DNA of 64,000 bases from Shewanella sp. HN-41 (GCF_000217915.1 NZ_AFOZ01000042.1:17249-81248); one strand, 5' to 3'; counted from the first letter of the stretch, positions 1-11,324 are shown. Notes: generated from the letters alone by a model not told the origin. Numbers and translations: made by a program.

Positions 1-1570
<1,570 letters not shown>

Positions 1571-1703
1571 CTCGGTTATTTGATAAATATTTCAGCGCCA
1601 TTTGATAAAAAGTCCTTGGGAAGATAGCAATTAAGCACCACAAACGGCTAAAATATGCGGTTATTCCCTGTATTCACTCTTAAAGTTAGTAGCTAATTAA
1701 TCC

Positions 1704-3449
1704 ATGAAATCACATATCCAATCATTACTTGAACAAACACTCGAATCCTTTAAACAACAAGGCATTTTGCCGGCTGATTTTGAAGCGCGCATTCAAGTAG
1801 ATCGAACCAAGGATAAGAGTCATGGCGACCTAGCAACCAACTTAGCCATGATGCTGACCAAGGCGGCGGGTAAGAATCCCCGCGAGTTAGCCCAGCTGAT
1901 CATTGACAACCTACCCGCTTCAGCCTATGTCGCTAAAGTCGAAATTGCCGGCCCTGGATTTATCAATTTCTTCATTGATGACAGTGCCTTAGCTAACCAA
2001 TTGCAAACAGCGATTCAGGATGAGCATTTAGGGATTAAATTACCAACGCCACAAACCATAGTGGTGGATTACTCTTCACCTAACCTTGCCAAGGAGATGC
2101 ACGTAGGTCACCTACGTTCGACCATCATTGGCGACAGTGTAGTGCGTACCCTTGAGTTTTTGGGCCACAAAGTTATCCGCCAAAATCATGTGGGCGACTG
2201 GGGAACTCAGTTTGGTATGTTGCTGGCCTATATGGAAGAACTGCGCACCCAAAATGGCGAGCAGGCACAGCTTGAACTATCTGATTTAGAAACATTTTAT
2301 CGCGCCGCCAAGCTGCGCTTCGACGAATCGGCAGAGTTTGCTACCCGCGCTCGTCAACTCGTGGTCGAGCTGCAATCGGGCGATGAGTATTGCAACAAAC
2401 TGTGGCGCGAATTTAACGACATTTCCTTAAGCCACTGTCACGAGGTCTATGAGCGTTTAGGTGTCAGTCTGACCCGCGCCGATGTGCATGGTGAAAGTGC
2501 CTACAATGCGGACCTCGAACAGGTTGTAAAGGATTTAGACGCTAAAGGGTTATTGACCGAAAGCAACGGCGCTAAAGTCGTGTTCCAAGAAGCCTTCCGT
2601 AACAAGGAAGGTGAAGCACTGCCCGTGATCATTCAAAAGGCCGATGGCGGTTACTTATATGCCACGACTGACCTAGCTGCTATGCGTTATCGCTCCAACG
2701 TTTTGAAAGCTGACCGAGTGCTCTACTTTGTGGATCTGCGCCAAGCACTGCATTTCCAACAGGTCTTTAGTCTCGCTAAATTGGCTAAATTTGTTCGCGA
2801 TGATATGTCACTGGAGCACTTAGGTTTCGGCACTATGAATGGTGAGGATGGCCGTCCATTTAAGACCCGCACGGGTGGTGTGGTCAAGTTGGTAGATTTG
2901 TTAGAGGAAGCCAACCACCGCGCACTGGATCTCGTTCGCAGCAAAAACCCCGATATGGATGCAGCGACCTTAACCGAAATTGCCCGTGTCGTAGGCATTA
3001 GCGCGGTGAAATACGCCGATTTATCTAAAAATCGTACCAGCGATTATATTTTCAGCTTCGAACAAATGCTCAGTTTTGAAGGCAATACCGCGCCTTACTT
3101 GCTCTACGCTTACACCCGTGTAGCAGGCATATTTAAGCGGGCCACCGACGTGGATTTAAGCCAAGCGACTATCGTACTCGAGCATGAGAAAGAAAAAGAC
3201 TTAGGCAACAAACTCGCGCAGTTTGGTGAAATCCTCAATCGCGTAGTAGATAAAGGTCAGCCACACGTATTATGTGGTTACCTCTATGAATTAGCGGGCG
3301 CATTCTCCAGCTTCTACGAGGCTTGTCCAGTGCTTGCCGCCGATAGTGATGCACAACGCGATAGCCGCTTGTTGCTATCACAACTGACGGCTCGCACCCT
3401 GCAAAAGGGCCTAAATCTACTAGGTATCGAAACCCTAGAACGGATGTAA
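1704..3449 (+). CDS. argS: Arginyl-tRNA synthetase
   Basis: This cytoplasmic class I aminoacyl-tRNA synthetase charges tRNA-Arg. It is 581 residues long, usual for bacterial ArgS. It has the N-terminal Add-1 domain (about 1-90), the HIGH-like motif HVGHLRST near residue 135, the catalytic core with a long insertion, FKTRTGG in the region of the KMSK loop, and a C-terminal DALR anticodon-binding domain ending in the typical LxxGxxxLERM. The ATG at 1704 gives the expected N-terminus. The stop lies only 3 bases before the ATG of ftsN, so the two are probably cotranscribed. Nothing unusual is visible. Confidence 0.98.
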   Translation: MKSHIQSLLEQTLESFKQQGILPADFEARIQVDRTKDKSHGDLATNLAMMLTKAAGKNPRELAQLIIDNLPASAYVAKVEIAGPGFINFFIDDSALANQLQTAIQDEHLGIKLPTPQTIVVDYSSPNLAKEMHVGHLRSTIIGDSVVRTLEFLGHKVIRQNHVGDWGTQFGMLLAYMEELRTQNGEQAQLELSDLETFYRAAKLRFDESAEFATRARQLVVELQSGDEYCNKLWREFNDISLSHCHEVYERLGVSLTRADVHGESAYNADLEQVVKDLDAKGLLTESNGAKVVFQEAFRNKEGEALPVIIQKADGGYLYATTDLAAMRYRSNVLKADRVLYFVDLRQALHFQQVFSLAKLAKFVRDDMSLEHLGFGTMNGEDGRPFKTRTGGVVKLVDLLEEANHRALDLVRSKNPDMDAATLTEIARVVGISAVKYADLSKNRTSDYIFSFEQMLSFEGNTAPYLLYAYTRVAGIFKRATDVDLSQATIVLEHEKEKDLGNKLAQFGEILNRVVDKGQPHVLCGYLYELAGAFSSFYEACPVLAADSDAQRDSRLLLSQLTARTLQKGLNLLGIETLERM

Positions 3450-3452
3450 GCC

Positions 3453-4155
3453 ATGAGTAATCGCGACTACGCCAACAGAAGACCGCAATCGGGCGCTAAA
3501 CCGCGCCCCATTCGCGCAACGCGAGCACGGCCAGCCCAGAAGAAGGCTGCGCCGCACAAAAGGCTTCCCCTAGCGTTAATCCTGTTTGCCTTTATCGCTG
3601 TGGGCTGTTTTGGCTATTTTCTTTGGAGTATCAAGGATACAGCCAAACAGACCGCCTCGCAGACGGCAGCAGTAAAAACTGAACCTCGCACTAAGGCACA
3701 AGAACCCGCGGCAACGCTAACGCCTAAGGTGAAGGAAACCGATCGACAAGCGGTTGAGGTAACGGTTCCCGTTGATGAACCCGCGGTGGCCGTGGTCCCT
3801 AAAAAAAGATCCCAATGCTCTGCCACCACAACCAAAGGAAGAGTGGACCTATTTGGACGAGCTTGAAAACAAGCACGTTGAAGTGGATCTTCCCGATGTT
3901 GTGGCAACCCGTACACCACAGCAATATCAATTGCAGTGTGCTTCGTTTCGTCAGGAATCCCAAGCCAATCAGATGAAGGCTGTTATTGCCTTTCAAGGTT
4001 TAGAGGCGCAGGTAAGGCAAATCGAAGGCACCACAGGCACTTGGTATAAGGTCGCATTAGGACCATATGAAACCAGGCGAGAAGCGGAACGTAAACGCCA
4101 TGTATTGCAAAATGCAGGGATCAATGGCTGTCAAATACTAGCGATTGCCAAGTAG
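3453..4155 (+). pseudogene. ftsN: Cell division protein FtsN (SPOR domain), frameshifted in an A7 tract
   Basis: FtsN is an inner-membrane divisome protein whose periplasmic SPOR domain binds denuded septal peptidoglycan. The first frame (3453-3866) encodes a basic cytoplasmic tail starting MSNRDYANRR, a single membrane helix (about residues 30-52) and a low-complexity periplasmic linker. The second frame (usable from about 3772 to 4155) continues with the linker and a SPOR domain (YQLQCASF...YKVALGPY). The frames join at the A7 run 3801-3807. Removing one A gives an uninterrupted product of about 233 residues. Since ftsN is normally essential in related bacteria, a base-calling error is more likely than real loss. 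Position after priA and argS supports FtsN rather than another SPOR protein. Confidence 0.85.
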
Positions 4156-4174
4156 TCGTTATTCGCTTAAGCAA

Positions 4175-4205
4175 AAGGCCAAATACCGAGTATTTGGCCT
4201 TAAGT
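4175..4205. terminator. Bidirectional hairpin between ftsN and the SPFH operon
   Basis: An 11-bp perfect inverted repeat (4176-4186 with 4190-4200, loop CGA), flanked by A-rich sequence on the left, lies between the convergent ends of ftsN and the SPFH operon. Its placement suits termination on both strands, although the T tract on the plus strand is weak. Confidence 0.6.
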
Positions 4206-4236
4206 GAAGGGGAAACTCAGAGTAGCATCAAGCTAG

Positions 4237-5178
4237 TTATCCCTTACTGCTTTTCTCTTTTAACCCTATGCTATTCATCCAATAATCGAAATCCACCATA
4301 TTACCGGGCAACACGACTCGGCTGCTCTTATGGCTTAATCCATCGAGCTGTTTCATATATTGCTCACCCAACTGCATTCTCAGGGCATTATGACCACCGG
4401 GTGCTGCAATCACAGCGGCCAAGCGTTCAATGGATTCTGCAGTAGCGCGGGATAGGGTTAAGATCTCCTCCGCCTTACCTTCGGCTTCGTTAATACGGCG
4501 CTGCATCTCCCCCTCGGAACGGTTGACTGTTTCAGCCTTTATCCCTTCGGAGCGGTTAATCTTACTCTGCTTGTCACCTTCACTCTTAGCCAATAATGCG
4601 CGTCGTTCACGTTCGGCATTGACTTGCATTTCCATGGCATTTTTAACCGTTTCGGGTGGCGTAATATTTTTAATCTCGTAGCGATGCACACGGATCCCCC
4701 ACATAGCTCCCGCCTGATCAAGCACTTCGACTACCTTAGCGGAGATCACATCACGCTCCTCAAAGGTTCTGTCTAGATCTAAGGTGCCAATCACAGAGCG
4801 GGTCGTAGTCTGTGCTAATTGAATGGCCGCATAACGGTAGTCGGTAATACCGTAGCTCGCCTTAACTGGGTCGGTCACCGAGATATAAATCACACCGTCG
4901 ACCTCCACATTCACTTCGTCACTAGAAAAGCACTCCTGCGGTGGTACGTCGATCGTTTCCTCTTTTAAGTCATGGATATAGGCCACTTTATCCACAAAGG
5001 GGATCAAGGTATGAAAACCCGCGTCTAAGGTGCTGTGATACTTGCCTAAACGCTCAACAATATAGGCCGACTTAGTCGGAACTAAACGGATTGACTGGAA
5101 AAGTTTGATCACAAAAATCGCAAAAATCAGTCCCCAAATGGCCATCACGGCGAGATCGGTATCGAGTGGGATATTCAT
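4237..5178 (-). CDS. SPFH/band 7 membrane protein (stomatin-like, downstream paralogue)
   Basis: A 313-residue SPFH/stomatin/prohibitin family protein. The sequence shows an N-terminal membrane helix (about 9-27), then the SPFH domain with the family signatures ERLGKYHSTLDAGFH and VDVPPQECFSSDEV. A charged, alanine- and glutamate-rich helical region (about 180-250, AERERRALLAKSEGDK...INEAEGKAEEILTL) follows, as in QmcA/HflK-type proteins. Such proteins oligomerise into ring-like scaffolds at the inner membrane. Its ATG overlaps the stop of the upstream SPFH gene by one base (TAATG on the minus strand), so translation is probably coupled. It is related to but distinct from its neighbour, a duplicated pair. 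The exact function is unknown. Confidence 0.9.
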   Translation of the reverse strand: MNIPLDTDLAVMAIWGLIFAIFVIKLFQSIRLVPTKSAYIVERLGKYHSTLDAGFHTLIPFVDKVAYIHDLKEETIDVPPQECFSSDEVNVEVDGVIYISVTDPVKASYGITDYRYAAIQLAQTTTRSVIGTLDLDRTFEERDVISAKVVEVLDQAGAMWGIRVHRYEIKNITPPETVKNAMEMQVNAERERRALLAKSEGDKQSKINRSEGIKAETVNRSEGEMQRRINEAEGKAEEILTLSRATAESIERLAAVIAAPGGHNALRMQLGEQYMKQLDGLSHKSSRVVLPGNMVDFDYWMNSIGLKEKSSKG

Positions 5179-6113
5179 TAACGTGCTCCTTTATTAACAG
5201 AATGTTGGCCGCTCACCGTGTGGGTGACTTGCTCCATGCCTTCGAAAAAACCTTCGAGCTTCGCCATTTCAGCGGGAACGACTGACACTTGCGCATCGCT
5301 GAGGATCTTGCCGACTTGGGCGATAAACTGCTCTTTTAGCAGCATATTCATCGCATCATTACCGCCGTTAACCGCTAGGGCCTGGGAGATCATTGCCATC
5401 CCTTCCGACTTAGCCTTGGCAATGATGGCTATTTCCTGTCCCGTACCTTTGGCTTCGTTAATCCGCTTCTGTTTTTGCCCCTCTGAAATATTGATCGCCT
5501 CCTGACGCTCACCTTCGGACATATTGATCATGGCCGCCTTTTCCGCATTGGCTAGGGTGATTTCCGCCCGCTTGCGGCGCTCGGCTTCCATTTGCTTCTC
5601 TAGGGTGTGGATCACATGGCGTGATGGCGTAATATTGCGAATTTCATAACGCAGGACTTTGATCCCCCAAGGTTCAGAGGCTTTATCAATCTCACGCACT
5701 ATGGATTCGTTTAACCTATCACGTTCAGAAAAAGTCTCACTGAGGGTGAGCTTACCGATTTCAGAACGCATAGTGGTCTGAGCCAAATTCACGGCGGCTT
5801 TACGATAGTTTTCAATACCGTAGCTGGCTAACTTACCGTCCATCACTTTGAGGTAAACCAATCCATCCACCTCAAGCTGGGTATTATCCTTGGAAATACA
5901 ACTCTGTGGAGGTACATCGAGCACTTGCTCGCGGGTATCGTGGCGATAGGCCACGCGGTCGAAAAATGGAATTAAGAAATGAAATCCCGGTGACAATACA
6001 GTACGAAATTTCCCCAAACGCTCGATAACGTGCACCTCACGCATAGGCACAATCAGCATCAACTTATAGAGAATGAAGAAGAAAAATAGAATAATTAAGG
6101 TAAACAGAAACAT
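5178..6113 (-). CDS. SPFH/band 7 membrane protein (stomatin-like, upstream paralogue)
   Basis: A 311-residue SPFH protein. I chose the ATG at 6113 (MFLFTLIILF) because AAAGGATGAG lies a few bases upstream. The longer frame to 6158 would overlap the nfeD gene by about 40 bases. It has one hydrophobic N-terminal helix, an SPFH domain (VIERLGKFRTVLSPGFHFLIPFFD, LDVPPQSCISKD split here as key motifs) and a long helical region with repeated SEGERQEAINISEGQ-type heptads. It is the middle gene of nfeD-SPFH-SPFH. NfeD and SPFH partners usually act together as a membrane-associated assembly. Function here is by family only. Confidence 0.9.
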   Translation of the reverse strand: MFLFTLIILFFFFILYKLMLIVPMREVHVIERLGKFRTVLSPGFHFLIPFFDRVAYRHDTREQVLDVPPQSCISKDNTQLEVDGLVYLKVMDGKLASYGIENYRKAAVNLAQTTMRSEIGKLTLSETFSERDRLNESIVREIDKASEPWGIKVLRYEIRNITPSRHVIHTLEKQMEAERRKRAEITLANAEKAAMINMSEGERQEAINISEGQKQKRINEAKGTGQEIAIIAKAKSEGMAMISQALAVNGGNDAMNMLLKEQFIAQVGKILSDAQVSVVPAEMAKLEGFFEGMEQVTHTVSGQHSVNKGAR

Positions 6114-6117
6114 AGAC

Positions 6118-6594
6118 TCATCCTTTAGTTTTGAAAGTTGCCTGAATAACAGGCTCAACCACTAGGGCAATGTTTTCACGACAAATAATTCGGACTTCAG
6201 TGCCCACCGCAATAATGCTGCCATCGCCGAGTGCGGGCCATTCGCTCCCTTGAAACTCGACTCGACCCGTCGTTTGCCCCGGGCCAATGGCTTGTTTTAC
6301 GCGGGCGATTTGATTGTAGATATCGAGTTCTTCATCGGTATTATCCACATGGGAATCGCCACCAACGAGTTTTTGAGTCACTTGCCTGAAGGTTAGCAGC
6401 AAAACAATGGCCGAAATAAACCACAGGGTCATACTCTGCACTACGCCTTCCACTAACCCGCTCCCCAAAGCGCCAGCAACGACTAGACAAGCCGCCCCCA
6501 GCAACACGACGATACCGCCGGGTATCACAAGTTCGGCAAGCATCAGGATCAGCCCAATGATCGCCCACACTAAAACTGGATTTGAAAACACCAT
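6118..6594 (-). CDS. NfeD-family membrane protein
   Basis: A 158-residue protein of the short NfeD (NfeD1b) type. It has an N-terminal membrane region of three to four helices (about residues 8-75, VWAIIGLILMLAELVIPGG) and a C-terminal OB-fold domain (about 95-150) containing the typical GRVEFQGSEWPAL signature. There is no serine-protease domain, so this is the partner-only class. The gene leads the operon, and its stop is 5 bases upstream of the first SPFH start. NfeD proteins are known as genomic and physical partners of SPFH proteins, which the arrangement confirms. The substrate or process it serves is not known. Confidence 0.9.
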   Translation of the reverse strand: MVFSNPVLVWAIIGLILMLAELVIPGGIVVLLGAACLVVAGALGSGLVEGVVQSMTLWFISAIVLLLTFRQVTQKLVGGDSHVDNTDEELDIYNQIARVKQAIGPGQTTGRVEFQGSEWPALGDGSIIAVGTEVRIICRENIALVVEPVIQATFKTKG

Positions 6595-7058
6595 ATTTCC
6601 CCCTGAAATGAAAGTGTCTGTTGCTGCACTATAGCAGCAGTATTATTAACATGCGACATAATATGTCATCAATTTATACTGCATCCTAAAATTAATCCTT
6701 CAACAGGTGCGCTATGGCAGTTTGGGTTAAAGGCTTCCGCTGTTCTAAAATTAAGCACAATCAATTCAAAAAGTTAGCGTGACAGCATTCAACCCATAAA
6801 ATTGAAGATAAAAAATAAAGTTAAAATCAATGAATTAGGCTGATGACATGGCAAGCATTTATTATGTGATTCTGACAACAACATTCGATAAAAACTTTGA
6901 ATAAATGTAAATTTTTGCATATATTGCCCGCACTTTTTACCTTGCCCTTTGACAATATAGCCATTGCTCGGTTTGAACTTATCCATCAGACTGCGCCACG
7001 TCAGTGCGAGGATTGAGTACTACATTCTTTAGCGTCTACCCTACAACAGGAAATAACA
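6595..7058. other. Intergenic region between divergent nfeD operon and tsx-like porin
   Basis: 464 bases without a supportable gene. It must hold the divergent promoters of the nfeD operon and the porin. It is AT-rich around 6780-6960. A weak CRP-like half site (TATGTGATTCTGACAACA, near 6861) precedes the porin gene; the right half is poor. An open frame at 6789-6986 on the minus strand has no coding character. Confidence 0.4.
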
Positions 7059-7811
7059 ATGAAAAAAACATGCCTATGTCTAGCATTAATGCTTTCTCCG
7101 CAAGCATTTGCAGATGACTTAGTACAGTGGTGGGATTTCAGTGCAACTGCCCTCTATGGTGAAGACTACGATTTGGCACCTTCGGACAAACAAACGACTG
7201 TCACACTCGAAACCGCTGGCGCATGGAAATATGGTGATTGGTTTGCCTTCCAAGATTTTATCTACTTTAAAGGCAACCACACGGGCATGGATAGCACCAC
7301 CTACGGAGAGATTTCGCCACGCTTTAGCGCCAGCAAAATCCTCGGCGAGAAAATCGCCTTTGGGCCAGTGACGGATCTGTCTTTGGCCTTAACCTATGAA
7401 GAAGGTGAAGGCCCAGTTCATAGCCTGCTGTACGGCCTAGGTGTCGATGTTGCAGTGCCTTACTTTACTTACCTAAACTTCAACACTTACCGCCGTGATG
7501 CGATGAGCTCAGGCAATATCAGTGATGGCTGGCAGTTTACCCCAGTATTTCGTATCGATATTCCCGTGGGTTCCGCCAATATCGTCCTCGATGGTTTTAT
7601 CGACTGGGTATTTGCCAGCGACAATGACGGCTATGAAGAGAACTTCCACTTTAACCCTCAGCTGAAATATGACTTAGGTAAGAGCCTATTTGGTGAGCAC
7701 AAGGCCAACAAACTATTGGTCGGTATCGAATACGATCTGTGGACAAACAAATATGGCGTGAAAGGCGTAGATCAAGACACTTACTCTGTCATCGCCCAGT
7801 ACCACTTCTAG
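7059..7811 (+). CDS. Tsx-like nucleoside-specific outer-membrane channel (OmpK family)
   Basis: A 250-residue outer-membrane beta-barrel protein. It has a signal peptide (MKKTCLCLALMLSPQAFA, cleavage after residue 18) followed by DDLVQWWDFSATALYG, typical of Tsx/OmpK proteins, and alternating amphipathic strands. It ends in YSVIAQYHF, with the terminal Phe needed for BAM assembly. Tsx proteins let nucleosides and deoxynucleosides cross the outer membrane. The convergent neighbour is uridine phosphorylase, which makes a nucleoside-uptake role more likely. AACAGGAAATAACA precedes the ATG. Substrate specificity is inferred from family and context. Confidence 0.88.
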   Translation: MKKTCLCLALMLSPQAFADDLVQWWDFSATALYGEDYDLAPSDKQTTVTLETAGAWKYGDWFAFQDFIYFKGNHTGMDSTTYGEISPRFSASKILGEKIAFGPVTDLSLALTYEEGEGPVHSLLYGLGVDVAVPYFTYLNFNTYRRDAMSSGNISDGWQFTPVFRIDIPVGSANIVLDGFIDWVFASDNDGYEENFHFNPQLKYDLGKSLFGEHKANKLLVGIEYDLWTNKYGVKGVDQDTYSVIAQYHF

Positions 7812-7840
7812 TCGATACTGCATCGCCTTAACCTAGAAGT

Positions 7841-7874
7841 AGCAAAGGTGCCCTTAGGCACCTTTGCTATTTTT
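7841..7874. terminator. Bidirectional terminator between tsx-like gene and udp
   Basis: Perfect 12-bp stem AGCAAAGGTGCC / GGCACCTTTGCT with loop CTTA, followed by ATTTTT on the plus strand. It sits between two convergent genes and can serve both. Confidence 0.88.
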
Positions 7875-7907
7875 GAACACTCGCTTTGCAGGGGAGTGTG
7901 GCTAAGC

Positions 7908-8666
7908 TTAAGCCAGCAGTTTTTTCGCCGCAGCAACCACGATAGAAACCGCACTGACTTCAGTTTGTTTCATTGTGGCTTCGTTCGGGATTTCCTGTTG
8001 AGTGCGGTTCACGATAACGCCGGCCACACAGGCAGCACGCCAACCTTGAGTCGCACACATAGTGAAGAGTGTCGCCGATTCCATTTCATAGTTCAGCACA
8101 CCCATTTCTTGCCATTCTTTCATTGAGCCCGCAAAACGACGGGTCACACGGCCAGTCACAGTGTCATAACGCTCTTGACCTGGGTAGAAGGTATCAGAAG
8201 AAGCAGTCACACCGATATGTGGCTCTACGCCCGCATCACGACACGCGGCAACCATAGCCGTAGTACATTCGAAGTTAGCAACCGCAGGAAACTCCATAGG
8301 TGCAAAATGTAGGCTAGCACCATCTAAACGTACGGATGCTTGGGTCACAATCACATCGCCCACATTGACTTGGGGCTGAATCGCGCCTGTAGTCCCTACG
8401 CGCAGGAAGGTATTTACCCCTAACTGTGCCAATTCTTCAACGGCAATAGACGTTGATGGACCACCGATACCCGTTGAGCAAACTACCACAGGCTTACCAT
8501 CGGCATAGGCTAAATAGCTCGTATACTCGCGGTGGCTCGCAAGGAAAGTCGCATTATCCATTAACTCGGCAATACGTTTTACACGCTCAGGATCACCCGG
8601 CACAATTGCCAAGGTTGCACCATCGAGCATCGCTTTGGTCAAACCTAAATGAAATACATCAGCCAT
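7908..8666 (-). CDS. udp: Uridine phosphorylase
   Basis: This cytoplasmic enzyme catalyses uridine + phosphate to uracil + ribose-1-phosphate (NP-I family). It is 252 residues from the ATG at 8666 ([14 protein letters not shown]), close to the 253 residues of E. coli Udp. AAAGGGG sits 8 bases upstream of this ATG, which favours it over the in-frame start at 8684. Family motifs seen are VPGDPERV (phosphate loop), [20 protein letters not shown] and [10 protein letters not shown], the last contacting the ribose. Next to the Tsx-like porin it forms a small nucleoside salvage locus. In E. coli udp is controlled by CRP and CytR; no clear full-length CRP site is visible here. Confidence 0.97.
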   Translation of the reverse strand: MADVFHLGLTKAMLDGATLAIVPGDPERVKRIAELMDNATFLASHREYTSYLAYADGKPVVVCSTGIGGPSTSIAVEELAQLGVNTFLRVGTTGAIQPQVNVGDVIVTQASVRLDGASLHFAPMEFPAVANFECTTAMVAACRDAGVEPHIGVTASSDTFYPGQERYDTVTGRVTRRFAGSMKEWQEMGVLNYEMESATLFTMCATQGWRAACVAGVIVNRTQQEIPNEATMKQTEVSAVSIVVAAAKKLLA

Positions 8667-9080
8667 TATGAAAACCCCTTTCATTTTTGATAATTAAATT
8701 CTTATAAAATCGACTTTAACCTAGTATCGAAGCGGTGAAGGTTAACTTGATCACAGAATTATCGGCAAGAAGTAATTGTTTAGTCGTAATGTAATTACCA
8801 AAACTATTACCGTCTGATCACAAAGATAGCAAATGTTCGACGGTTCTGGTTGATCGCCTGAATTCTGCTGGAGAAAGTGTGAGCCAGATCGACTTGCACG
8901 CCATAGGTTAAGCTTATGATAATATAATTAATTGATTTAAAAGAAATTAGACCTAACTCTCCTTTACGGCTAATCTGAAGGGACACAAATATTGATCTCA
9001 ATCACGTTTCCTCCTAATGCATTAAGGTTAGGGTTAAAGTGAAATCAGAAGTGTAGTAAGTAACGACAAGGAGAACGCCA
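8667..9080. other. Intergenic region upstream of udp and the YdcH-type gene
   Basis: 414 bases holding the divergent promoters of udp and the small DUF465 gene. I see two isolated TGATCACA half-sites (around 8748 and 8814) that could belong to a CRP-type control of udp, but no convincing palindrome. No RNA gene is recognised. Confidence 0.35.
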
Positions 9081-9299
9081 ATGTTTCCAGAGTACAGAGA
9101 GTTAATTTCCACCCTCAAGGCCCAAGATGCTCATTTTCAACGCAAATTCAGCGAGCACAATCAATTAGACGAGGAAATAAAACAACTGGAAAAACGAGTC
9201 GGTAGCGATTTCAACCCTGCGGTGAAAGAACTCAAGAGTAAAAAGCTACATTTAAAAGAAGAGATCTATCAGATCCTTAAATCCCACGAACAAAACTAA
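9081..9299 (+). CDS. YdcH-family small protein (DUF465)
   Basis: A 72-residue cytoplasmic protein of the DUF465/YdcH family. It is almost entirely charged and helical and looks like an antiparallel coiled-coil hairpin: FPEYRELISTLKAQDAHF, then HNQLDEEIKQLEKRV, then KELKSKKLHLKEEIYQIL, which is the conserved family end. The start ATG is preceded by ACAAGGAGAACGCC, a strong ribosome binding site. The gene is monocistronic and ends in its own terminator. The molecular function of the family is unknown. Confidence 0.9.
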   Translation: MFPEYRELISTLKAQDAHFQRKFSEHNQLDEEIKQLEKRVGSDFNPAVKELKSKKLHLKEEIYQILKSHEQN

Positions 9300-9305
9300 A
9301 ACTAA

Positions 9306-9326
9306 GGGCGCCTAAGCGCCCTTTTT
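9306..9326 (+). terminator. Rho-independent terminator after the DUF465 gene
   Basis: GGGCGC-CTAA-GCGCCC stem-loop followed by five T. It can also terminate the convergent decarboxylase transcript only weakly, because the opposite strand has a poor T tract. Confidence 0.88.
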
Positions 9327-9343
9327 ACTGCCAACCCAAATCC

Positions 9344-10519
9344 TTACAAATAGTAATCTTTGAGCGGTGGGAAACCGTTGAAGCAAACAGCCGAATAGGT
9401 TGTAGTGTATGCCCCCGCAGTTAACCAATACATTCTGTCGCCGATCGCGAGATCATTCGGCAGACCATAGCTATAGTGCTCATACATAATATCGGCACTG
9501 TCACAGGTCGGGCCCGCGATAACACACTTCTCTAACTCACCTTGTTTATGGGTGAATATAGGGAATTTAATTGCCTCATCCATAGTTTCAATCAGACCCG
9601 AGAATTTACCCACGTCGGTAAATACCCAGCGCTCTAACGCGGTGTAAGATTTCTTACTGATCAGCACCACTTCAGATACCAGCACCCCAGCGTTAGAGAT
9701 CAGCGAGCGACCTGGTTCGAGAATGATCTGTGGCAAATCATCACCGAAATCTTCCTTCAAGAAATGGGTAATTTGCTCGGCATAAACGCCCAATTGATTG
9801 GTTTTGTCGATATAGTTCGCTGGGAAACCACCACCCATATTGATCATTTTCAAGGTGATATTGTGCTCATCACGCAGACGATCGAAAATGCTTTTTACTT
9901 TGCCAATCGCCGAATCCCAAGCACCTATATCACGCTGCTGTGAACCCACGTGGAACGAAATACCGTAGGGTTCTAGCCCTAATTCTTGGGCTAGGACTAA
10001 CAGCTCATAGGCCATTTCATTCTGGCAGCCAAATTTGCGTGACAATGGCCAATCGGCGGTATCAGTACCTTCGGTCAGGATACGGACATAGATGCGTGAA
10101 CCGGGGGCTTCTTCGGCGATCATACGTAGATCGGCTTCAGAATCCGATGCATACATACGCACACCGCGCTCATAAAATGCACGCACATCTTGGCGTTTCT
10201 TAATGGTATTGCCGTAACTCACGCGGTCGGCAGTCACGCCTACCTTAGTGACCATATCTAGCTCATAAATCGAGGCAATATCAAAGTTTGACCCTTTATC
10301 TTTTAATAAGGTCAAGATCTCGGCCGCTGGGTTCGCCTTAACTGCATAATAAACGTTGGCATAAGGAAAACTATTAACCATGTCATCGTATTGTTTCGCA
10401 ATGATACTGGTATCGATCACTACGAATGGGGTTGCTTTGTCTTTGGCAAACGCTTCAATACGCTTGAATGTGTCCATGTCATAATAATCAGCAACATCAA
10501 TAGATTGAAATTGGCTCAT
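9344..10519 (-). CDS. Ornithine decarboxylase, PLP fold type III (eukaryotic-like)
   Basis: A 391-residue PLP-dependent decarboxylase of the alanine-racemase-fold (type III) class, unlike the large fold-I SpeC/SpeF. Visible motifs are the Schiff-base lysine in YYAVKANPAAEILTLL (about residue 62), the phosphate-binding glycines INMGGGFPA, EPGRSLISNAG, and the active-site cysteine loop AGPTCDSAD. The C-terminal end GAYTTTYSAVCFNGF is typical. It produces putrescine from ornithine, feeding polyamine synthesis and possibly the putrebactin-type siderophores known in Shewanella. Some relatives also accept lysine, so substrate is inferred. GGAGACTCTGGCCCA lies upstream of the ATG. The gene stands alone. 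Confidence 0.88.
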   Translation of the reverse strand: MSQFQSIDVADYYDMDTFKRIEAFAKDKATPFVVIDTSIIAKQYDDMVNSFPYANVYYAVKANPAAEILTLLKDKGSNFDIASIYELDMVTKVGVTADRVSYGNTIKKRQDVRAFYERGVRMYASDSEADLRMIAEEAPGSRIYVRILTEGTDTADWPLSRKFGCQNEMAYELLVLAQELGLEPYGISFHVGSQQRDIGAWDSAIGKVKSIFDRLRDEHNITLKMINMGGGFPANYIDKTNQLGVYAEQITHFLKEDFGDDLPQIILEPGRSLISNAGVLVSEVVLISKKSYTALERWVFTDVGKFSGLIETMDEAIKFPIFTHKQGELEKCVIAGPTCDSADIMYEHYSYGLPNDLAIGDRMYWLTAGAYTTTYSAVCFNGFPPLKDYYL

Positions 10520-10844
10520 TGGGCCAGAGTCTCCTTTGGGTCAGGTCGTTAAAAAGTGAGTGTCTGTGTTAAAAACGTGCGCAGTAAACGATATTTTTTT
10601 ACTTTACGCAACGAATTTTTATGCTGAATTACTAACTTTTTATTCCTTAAGGTTTTAAGGGAAGATTCTCTTTGAAAAAGTTTTTATAAAACAAATAATT
10701 ACATACACAAATCCTAAGCTAAATTTGTGTTGATTATTCGAATACAAAGTGAATTTTTTACGACACGCGAAGGAGTAAGGCGGACAGACGAGCACACGCC
10801 AGCCTATCCATCCTAAATCGATAATGATTAGATGATATTAGTGC
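10520..10844. other. Intergenic leader of the decarboxylase gene
   Basis: 325 bases, AT-rich, between two minus-strand genes, carrying the promoter and leader of the ornithine decarboxylase. A short palindrome (CCTTAAGG-like, about 10650-10665) is present. I see no ORF, RNA gene or recognised riboswitch. Confidence 0.35.
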
Positions 10845-11324
10845 CTACTGTGCCCCTTGGAGTTTCTTAAGGGCCTGACCCAAGGCCTCACTTGAATCAA
10901 AATAAGCGATATCCAAAATATTGCGTTTATCGAGCAGTATCATGGTCGCCATATCTTTAGTATCGGGTAATAAATGGCTCACCTCTCCTTCCCTATCCAG
11001 ACCGATAGCAAAGGGCAGTTCCTGCATTTGTGGTATAGCCACAAACTTAGCAATGAGTGATGGCATACCACTAATATCGGCGACATAAACTAGGTGTGCT
11101 GGAAACTGCGACTCACTTAAAGGCTGCAAAGTTTCTTTAATAATATCACCGCCTTTCATACTACGGCTAAAGAGTACAACCCGGGTTTCATCGGTTATAT
11201 TGATCACTTTATCGTGCTGATCGAGTAATGAAATGGAATTAATCGCATCCCCAGCAACATAGCTAGCAGCAAATACCAGCATGGGGGTAAACAGGAAAGA
11301 CAAACATAACAACCGTGTTTTCAT
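10845..11324 (-). CDS. Exported protein with thioredoxin-like (redoxin) fold character
   Basis: A protein of about 159 residues with a clear signal peptide (MKTRLLCLSFLFTPMLVFA), predicted periplasmic. The mature part begins with GDAINSISLLDQHDKVINI, the kind of opening seen in redoxin/YtfJ-like proteins, followed by a strand-helix pattern (RVVLFSRSMKGG, HLVYVADISG, PFAIGLDREGEV, MATMILLDKRNIL). There is no CxxC pair, so it is unlikely to be a thiol oxidoreductase. I use the ATG at 11324; upstream in-frame GTG/TTG codons could extend it slightly. Function unknown. Confidence 0.72.
   Translation of the reverse strand: MKTRLLCLSFLFTPMLVFAASYVAGDAINSISLLDQHDKVINITDETRVVLFSRSMKGGDIIKETLQPLSESQFPAHLVYVADISGMPSLIAKFVAIPQMQELPFAIGLDREGEVSHLLPDTKDMATMILLDKRNILDIAYFDSSEALGQALKKLQGAQ

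Noticed and set aside
3801..3807. Programmed frameshift in ftsN
   Set aside because: No stop-codon context, upstream stimulator or known precedent; four more breaks of the same kind in the window favour error.
6789..6986. Minus-strand frame in the intergenic region before the tsx-like gene
   Set aside because: No start signal, AT-driven composition, no recognisable family.
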